Origin: Trinickia terrae
Lineage (GTDB): Bacteria > Pseudomonadota > Gammaproteobacteria > Burkholderiales > Burkholderiaceae
Length of the DNA stretch: 64,000 nt
Assembly: GCF_005144415.1 (NCBI RefSeq)
Contig: NZ_SWJE01000001.1
Coordinates: forward strand, 62,001 to 126,000
Direction: 5' to 3'
Under the pieces are notes generated by a model. It did no database searches and was not told the DNA's origin. It saw only the letters and a program-made list of their open reading frames with translations. Positions within the stretch are counted from its first letter, which is position 1. Every line of letters begins with the position of its first letter. Shown here in pieces: positions 59,285 through 64,000 of the stretch. The translations under genes were made by a program, and so were the position numbers.

Positions 59285-60514
59285 ATGCTGATCGCCAACC
59301 CTCGATCTTGCCGTGCATCCTATCCAGAGGAATTGCGAGGCATCCTCAACATCAAGTCGGCGCACGAAAGCGGCGCCTGGCTATCTAGCTGGGACCAGAT
59401 CAGCCGGTCCGCGACGCCGTTGTGGGACCTGCCGGATGCTGCGGCGAGGTTGGGCGTCGCTCAATTGAGCCTCAAGGATGAGTCCTTCCGGTCACCGCTT
59501 GGAAGCTTCAAGGCACTCGGGGCGCCCATCGCGTTGATGCGTCTCATCATGCGTCAGTGGCACGCACACGGCATCGACCCGAAAGCACTGGTCACGGGGC
59601 AATACGCGCAGATGCTGCCGAATCTGACGGTCATCAGCGCGACCGATGGGAACCACGGGAAGTCCTTGGCGGCAGCGGCCCGGGCTATCGGGTGCTATTG
59701 CGTGATCGTGCTTCATGCGAATGTGAGCATCGAGCGCGAAGAGGCCATCGCTGAGTATGGCGCGGAGATCGTTCGCATCAACGGCAACTACGACGAGTCC
59801 GTCCAGTATGCTGCCCGGCTAGCTGCGAAGAACGGCTGGCATGTCGTTTCGGACACCTCGTACGAAGGGTACGAAACTATTCCCCGCGACGTCATGCAAG
59901 GCTACGGCGTCATCCCGGCAGAAGTGCTCGCACAACTGAACGAGGAACATTCTCGCCCGGCTTTCACACATGTGTTTCTGCAAGGCGGGGTTGGCGGCTT
60001 GGCTGCCGGCGTCGCAAGCTATCTATGGGAGCACTACGGTGCCGAACGGCCGAAGTTCATCGTGGTCGAGCCGCAACAGGCCGATTGCCTATACCAGAGC
60101 GCGATCGCAGGGCGCGCCTCGAAGGCTACGGGGTCCGTCGATTCGATCATGGCCGGGCTCGCGTGTGGAGAGGCGTCCCCTTTGGCGTGGAAGATTCTCG
60201 AACAGTGCGTCGACTATTTCATGACGATCGACGACGAGGATGCTATTGCGGCGATGTGCTCGCTCGCGAAGGGCTCGGATCGGGACGCACCGCTGGTAGT
60301 GGGCGAGTCGGGCGCCGCGGGATATGCGGGCCTCACAGCAGTGATGAAAAGCTTTGAGCTAGCGCATGCCACCGGGTTAGGGCCGGATTCGCACGTGCTC
60401 GTGATCAACACCGAAGGGGCGACTGCGCCCTCCGTCTACCGACACCTGGTGGGCGAATCCGCTGAGGCGGTCATTGCCCGCCAAGGCGCATGGAAACAGC
60501 GTGTCGTTCAATAG
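59285..60514 (+). CDS. Diaminopropionate ammonia-lyase-like PLP enzyme (YgeX family)
   Basis: A 409-residue fold-type II PLP enzyme. Lys76 in SFRSPLGSFKALGA is the Schiff-base lysine; ATDGNHGKSLAAAARAIG and LQGGVGGLAAGVASYLW bind the cofactor phosphate and substrate. It resembles E. coli YgeX, which splits 2,3-diaminopropionate into pyruvate and ammonia. The start ATG at 59285 follows GGGAG. First gene of an operon with two M20 hydrolases, a layout that recalls the E. coli ygeX-ygeY-hyuA region. Confidence 0.85.
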   Translation: MLIANPRSCRASYPEELRGILNIKSAHESGAWLSSWDQISRSATPLWDLPDAAARLGVAQLSLKDESFRSPLGSFKALGAPIALMRLIMRQWHAHGIDPKALVTGQYAQMLPNLTVISATDGNHGKSLAAAARAIGCYCVIVLHANVSIEREEAIAEYGAEIVRINGNYDESVQYAARLAAKNGWHVVSDTSYEGYETIPRDVMQGYGVIPAEVLAQLNEEHSRPAFTHVFLQGGVGGLAAGVASYLWEHYGAERPKFIVVEPQQADCLYQSAIAGRASKATGSVDSIMAGLACGEASPLAWKILEQCVDYFMTIDDEDAIAAMCSLAKGSDRDAPLVVGESGAAGYAGLTAVMKSFELAHATGLGPDSHVLVINTEGATAPSVYRHLVGESAEAVIARQGAWKQRVVQ

Positions 60515-60548
60515 GCAACGTAAAACGACAAACGGCGAGGAGTGCACC

Positions 60549-61712
60549 ATGGAACGCTCACTGCAAGAGCAATTGACGAGTTGGCGTCACCGGCTCCATC
60601 AGGATCCGGAAACGGGATTCGAGGAGGTCCGGACATCGGACTACATAGCGAACATTCTGAAGACGCTCGGGATGGAGGTCCATCGCGGTATCGGCGGGAC
60701 CGGGCTTGTCGCAAACTTGAAGATCGGCGAAGGAACCCGGGCGATCGGGCTGCGAGCCGATATGGACGCGCTGAATATTGCCGAACGCGCGCCCGGACGG
60801 CCATATGCGTCCTGCAGTCCGGGGAAAATGCATGCCTGTGGCCACGATGGACATATGGCGATGATTCTCGGGGCGGCCCGCCTGCTTGCCGAGCAACGCA
60901 ATTTCAACGGCACGGTCCGATTCATTTTCCAGCCAGCGGAGGAGCACGGCCGTGGCGCGAAGGCGATGATGAAGGACGGCTTGTTCGAACGCTTTCCGGT
61001 GGATGCGATCTTTGGCGCACACAACATGCCGGGCATGCCGGCTGGCAGTTTTTCGACGCGGCCAGGCGGCATCATGGCGAGTGAAGACAATTTCGTCATT
61101 CGCATCAAGGCTCGAGGCACGCATGCCGCCCGTCCGCACATGGGCGTCGATCCAATCGTGATCGCATCGCAGATCGTGCTCGCACTGCAGACGATCATCT
61201 CACGCAACCTCGATCCCAGCCTGCCGGCCGTGATCTCCTGCACGGAGATCATCACTGATGGATTGCGCAATGTGATCCCTTCCAATGTGACCATCAAGGG
61301 CGATACGCGCAGCTATTCGCCGGAAGTCCAGCAGCTTCTGGAGACCCGTATGCGCGAGGTGAGCGAGGGAATCTGCCGGATGCATGGTGTGGAATGCGAG
61401 TTCGAATACACGCACGAATTCGCACCGACGGTGAACACGCCGCAGTACGTCGAGGCCGCCGTTGCCGCTGCCGCTTATGTCGTGGGCGCCCAGAATGTCG
61501 ATGCGAATGTTCAGCCGATGATGATTTCGGAAGACTTCGGTGCATTTCTTCAGGTCGTACCGGGCAACTTCATCTTCATCGGGAATGGCGTCGCGAACGA
61601 CAAAGGTGGTGTGCCCCTCCACAATGCGACCTACGATTTCAACGACGAGATCTTGCTTACCGGCGCGAAATATTTCGCGGAGCTCGCTCGTCTCACCTTG
61701 CCGGCTGACTGA
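60549..61712 (+). CDS. M20 amidohydrolase (hippurate hydrolase/aminoacylase type)
   Basis: A 387-residue metallohydrolase of the M20D group. The metal-site motif MHACGHDGHMAMILG is complete; FQPAEEHGRGAKAMM carries the catalytic Glu pair; the lid domain (about 185-300) contains GTHAARPHMGVDPI. It cleaves an N-acyl amino acid to acid and amino acid. The ATG at 60549 follows GAGGAG and comes 34 bases after the lyase stop. The likely role is to release an amino acid for the preceding enzyme. Confidence 0.88.
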   Translation: MERSLQEQLTSWRHRLHQDPETGFEEVRTSDYIANILKTLGMEVHRGIGGTGLVANLKIGEGTRAIGLRADMDALNIAERAPGRPYASCSPGKMHACGHDGHMAMILGAARLLAEQRNFNGTVRFIFQPAEEHGRGAKAMMKDGLFERFPVDAIFGAHNMPGMPAGSFSTRPGGIMASEDNFVIRIKARGTHAARPHMGVDPIVIASQIVLALQTIISRNLDPSLPAVISCTEIITDGLRNVIPSNVTIKGDTRSYSPEVQQLLETRMREVSEGICRMHGVECEFEYTHEFAPTVNTPQYVEAAVAAAAYVVGAQNVDANVQPMMISEDFGAFLQVVPGNFIFIGNGVANDKGGVPLHNATYDFNDEILLTGAKYFAELARLTLPAD

Positions 61713-61779
61713 GACGACGGCATTTGCAGTGCCACCGCCCTTTGTCAGCGGACCTTTATCTCAAGCATCGAGAAAGCAA

Positions 61780-63117
61780 ATGAATACTTCTCACGACCCG
61801 ATAACACCGCTGCAACTGGACGCGGCGCTCATGATTGACCAGTTGCGCGAACTCGGGGAAATCGGCGTCGACGTCGAAGCGGGAGGCCGCACACGCATCG
61901 CACTGTCTGACGAGGAGCGAGCGGGGCGCGATCTCGTCGTCAAGTGGATGCGTGAACTGGATCTCGATGTGCAAATCGATCGAATCGGCAACGTGTTCGG
62001 TACGCTGCGTTCGGCGTCCGACGGCGGCAGTCAGCGTCCGTTGATGATGGGCTCGCACATCGATACGGTAACGAATGCCGGTGCGCTGGATGGCTGTTAT
62101 GGTGTGCTGGCGGCGCTTGCCGTGGTACGTGCGTTCCGGCGGGCGGGTGTCATACCGCAGCGATCGATCACGGTTGCCGCGTTCACGAACGAGGAGGGGA
62201 TTCGCTACCAGCCAGATATGATGGGATCGCTCGTCTATGCGGGCGGGTTACCCGTCGATACGGCGCTGAACACGATCGGTGTCGATGGCACTCGTCTGGG
62301 CGATGAACTCGGCCGCATCGGGTATGCCGGCGAACTGGAGCCTGGCGCGATCATCCCCCACGAATATCTCGAACTCCATATCGAGCAGGGGCCGATTCTT
62401 GAAGCGGAAAATGTCCGTATTGGCGTGGTCGAGAATCTCCAAGGCATCTCGTGGCAGCAGATCACGGTGCAGGGAAATGCCAATCACGCGGGAACGACAC
62501 CCATGCAATTGCGTCACGACGCGGGTTGGGTTGCCGCCACAGTTGCAACGTTCCTGCGCGAGCTTGCGGCAGCAACAGGCATGACGCTGGCAACCATTGG
62601 CATGTTGCGAATGGAGCCGAATGTTATCAACGTTATTCCGCGCAAGGCCGTGTTCTCGGTCGATCTTCGCGATCCAAATGAACAGCGCCTGCAGGAGGCG
62701 GAACGGCACCTCGCGGAATTCTTGACGCAGGCGGCCGAGAAGGAAGGCGTCGCGATCACCACAGAGCGCCTCGCGCGTTTCGAACCCGTCGTATTCGATT
62801 CCGGGCTTGTTGACGCAATCGAAGCATCCGCCAAGCGGTTCGGCTTCACGCATCGCCGGATGACTTCTGGCGCCGGCCACGATGCTCAGATGATCGCGCG
62901 CATCGCTCCGGCCGCGATGATATTCGTGCCGAGCCGTGGCGGGATCAGCCACAATCCGCGCGAACACACAGACGACGATCAACTCATCGATGGGGCGAAC
63001 CTTCTACTGGATGTTGTGCTCCGGCGTATTACGGAGATCTCCGACGATCCTTCATTCCCGGCGACAGTCTGTGCCCGCCTGATCGAAGGCGAGGACGACA
63101 CGCACGCCCAGATCTGA
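61780..63117 (+). CDS. Zn-dependent hydrolase, N-carbamoyl-L-amino acid hydrolase/allantoate amidohydrolase type
   Basis: A 445-residue M20C-type hydrolase. Signature segments are MMGSHIDTVTNAGALDGCYG (metal ligands), FTNEEGIRYQPDMMGS (catalytic Glu), LHIEQGPILE and GNANHAGTTPM in the dimer domain, and SGAGHDAQMIARIAP near the end. Family enzymes hydrolyse carbamoyl-amino acids, allantoate or ureidoglycolate and release ammonia and CO2. It follows the M20 gene by 67 bases with a weak AGAAAG ribosome site and ends the operon. Confidence 0.88.
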   Translation: MNTSHDPITPLQLDAALMIDQLRELGEIGVDVEAGGRTRIALSDEERAGRDLVVKWMRELDLDVQIDRIGNVFGTLRSASDGGSQRPLMMGSHIDTVTNAGALDGCYGVLAALAVVRAFRRAGVIPQRSITVAAFTNEEGIRYQPDMMGSLVYAGGLPVDTALNTIGVDGTRLGDELGRIGYAGELEPGAIIPHEYLELHIEQGPILEAENVRIGVVENLQGISWQQITVQGNANHAGTTPMQLRHDAGWVAATVATFLRELAAATGMTLATIGMLRMEPNVINVIPRKAVFSVDLRDPNEQRLQEAERHLAEFLTQAAEKEGVAITTERLARFEPVVFDSGLVDAIEASAKRFGFTHRRMTSGAGHDAQMIARIAPAAMIFVPSRGGISHNPREHTDDDQLIDGANLLLDVVLRRITEISDDPSFPATVCARLIEGEDDTHAQI

Positions 63118-63167
63118 TCGGGCAGCAACCCTACATGCAACGGCCGTCCCGCCCCTGTTCCTGTCTG

Positions 63168-63186
63168 CCGCCTGTACGGCGGTTTC
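63168..63186 (+). terminator. Short terminator hairpin after the hydrolase operon
   Basis: CCGCC (63168-63172) pairs with GGCGG (63178-63182) around TGTAC, followed by TTT. Short but well placed, 50 bases after the stop. Confidence 0.45.
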
Positions 63187-63193
63187 CGCCTCA

Positions 63194-63400
63194 TCAGCTC
63201 CCGTTCAGATGGTGTTCGCCAAGGATCAACCGCTTCCGGTAGTCGCCCACGGCGACTGCAGAATCTGGCGCGTTGAACACAGAACCGCTTGGTCTGTCGA
63301 TCGACTCGCACTTGGCGTAAGCGCAGAACTTCGGGGAAGAATTCAGCGTTGAAATCAACTTCCCGATCATCGAGAATCTGTCGATGAAAGTGATACGCAC
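63194..63400 (-). CDS. Possible small protein downstream of cydB
   Basis: A 68-residue frame starting at GTG, 18 bases after the cydB stop, with a GGAAG element just upstream. It reads MRITFIDRFSMIGKLIS and ends GEHHLNGS. It is hydrophilic, so it is not the small one-helix CydX/DUF2474 subunit. I do not recognise it. The rest of the 300-base gap 63118-63418 holds only the terminator hairpin. Confidence 0.3.
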   Translation of the reverse strand: MRITFIDRFSMIGKLISTLNSSPKFCAYAKCESIDRPSGSVFNAPDSAVAVGDYRKRLILGEHHLNGS

Positions 63401-63418
63401 CCGACTTCCGCACGCGGC

Positions 63419-64000
63419 TTAGTGCTCAATAGGTACAACCTTGCCGCGGAACGAGTAATACTGATACAGGTTATAGCCAACCATAATTGGGAACGCGAAA
63501 CCGATTCCGATCATCATGAACACCAATGTCGGGCCGCTGGATGCGGTCTCGGCGATGGAGAGGCGCCCCGGCACAATATCTGGAAACACACTGAGGGCAA
63601 GTCCCGCGAATGACGCGAGGAACATGACAATGGATGCCACAAAGGGTTGATAGTCATGCTTCGCTCGAAGCGAATACAGGATCGAGCAAAACGCGAGTGC
63701 CGCAATGACGCTCAACGTGACAAGCAAATGGAACACACCCGGTTGCGACCAACGGCCATCCGCCACGGGACTGGCCACCAACGTGCCGATTGACAACAAG
63801 ACGGCTGCAAGAATCGTGATGATCACGGCGATGATGGCATCGTGCCGGGCACGAGTCTGCACTCTGCCGACGGTCTTTTTCACCAACCAGGTGGCGCCGA
63901 GCAACGCATATCCGGACACCACGCCTATCGCCGACGTGACAACAAAGCCGAGACTCAGCGCCCCCGGCAAGAGGCCGGTGATTACCTTACCGAGGATCAC
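63419..64000 (-). CDS. cydB: Cytochrome d ubiquinol oxidase subunit II, C-terminal part
   Basis: The window ends inside this gene; the last 193 residues are present, with about five hydrophobic segments. GYALLGATWLVKKT and the C-terminal SSGPTLVFMMIGIGFAFPI, then YNLYQYYSFRGKV, are conserved CydB features. With CydA it forms the high-affinity bd-type quinol oxidase of the inner membrane (the cyanide-insensitive CioB form is the close alternative). It is convergent with the hydrolase operon. Confidence 0.9.
   Translation of the reverse strand: MILGKVITGLLPGALSLGFVVTSAIGVVSGYALLGATWLVKKTVGRVQTRARHDAIIAVIITILAAVLLSIGTLVASPVADGRWSQPGVFHLLVTLSVIAALAFCSILYSLRAKHDYQPFVASIVMFLASFAGLALSVFPDIVPGRLSIAETASSGPTLVFMMIGIGFAFPIMVGYNLYQYYSFRGKVVPIEH

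Overview
The window is a high-GC betaproteobacterial chromosome segment, most likely Burkholderia sensu lato (Paraburkholderia, Caballeronia or Trinickia type). The evidence is the gene order homoserine kinase - DUF2782 - AMP nucleosidase - LOG - polA, the order tsaD - rpsU - yqeY - dnaG - rpoD, and lineage families such as the BPSS1780 membrane protein and DUF3563. No rRNA, CRISPR array or intact insertion sequence was seen.

Layout. 1-3.2 kb: tail of a three-subunit FAD sugar dehydrogenase operon (small subunit end, GMC flavoprotein, triheme cytochrome c). 3.4-12.8 kb: mixed housekeeping and accessory genes, namely a PPP phosphatase, a RES/Xre toxin-antitoxin pair, a GNAT, a LysR regulator divergent from a tautomerase, a CHAD protein, ModE, PAP2, a PHB depolymerase-type esterase and DUF3563. 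12.8-20.7 kb: BPSS1780, thrB, DUF2782, amn, LOG and polA. 20.9-29.9 kb: NDH-2, a dienelactone hydrolase, a sulfurtransferase, a Rieske oxygenase and the xseB-ispA-dxs-folE2 run. 29.9-37.4 kb: a TctDE-like two-component system divergent from an ABC importer (binding protein, fused permease, ATPase) followed by a porin. 37.5-46.3 kb: tsaD, a small secreted Gly/His-rich protein, a BaiN-type flavoprotein, and the macromolecular synthesis genes rpsU, yqeY, dnaG and rpoD, then tRNA-Ile2(CAT).

46.3-57.2 kb is a scarred accessory region. A P4-type integrase follows the tRNA. After it come an orphan 3' half of a tRNA-Pro(GGG) gene with its terminator, a decayed copper cassette (copA' and cueR' remnants and a copA/GMC chimeric tail), a chemoreceptor, a small HTH protein, a copZ-like heavy-metal domain broken into two halves in opposite orientation, and the intact cassette copA - cueR - GMC oxidoreductase. 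The decayed copy preserves pieces of all three cassette genes. This suggests that the low-GC, cholesterol-oxidase-like flavoenzyme travels with the copper exporter and its sensor. This is the best candidate here for an undescribed functional unit.

57.4-64 kb: a solitary branched-chain amino-acid-type binding protein, then an Lrp-type regulator divergent from a catabolic operon (diaminopropionate ammonia-lyase-like enzyme, M20 amidohydrolase, hydantoinase/carbamoylase-type M20 hydrolase). The window ends inside cydB of a cytochrome bd-type oxidase.
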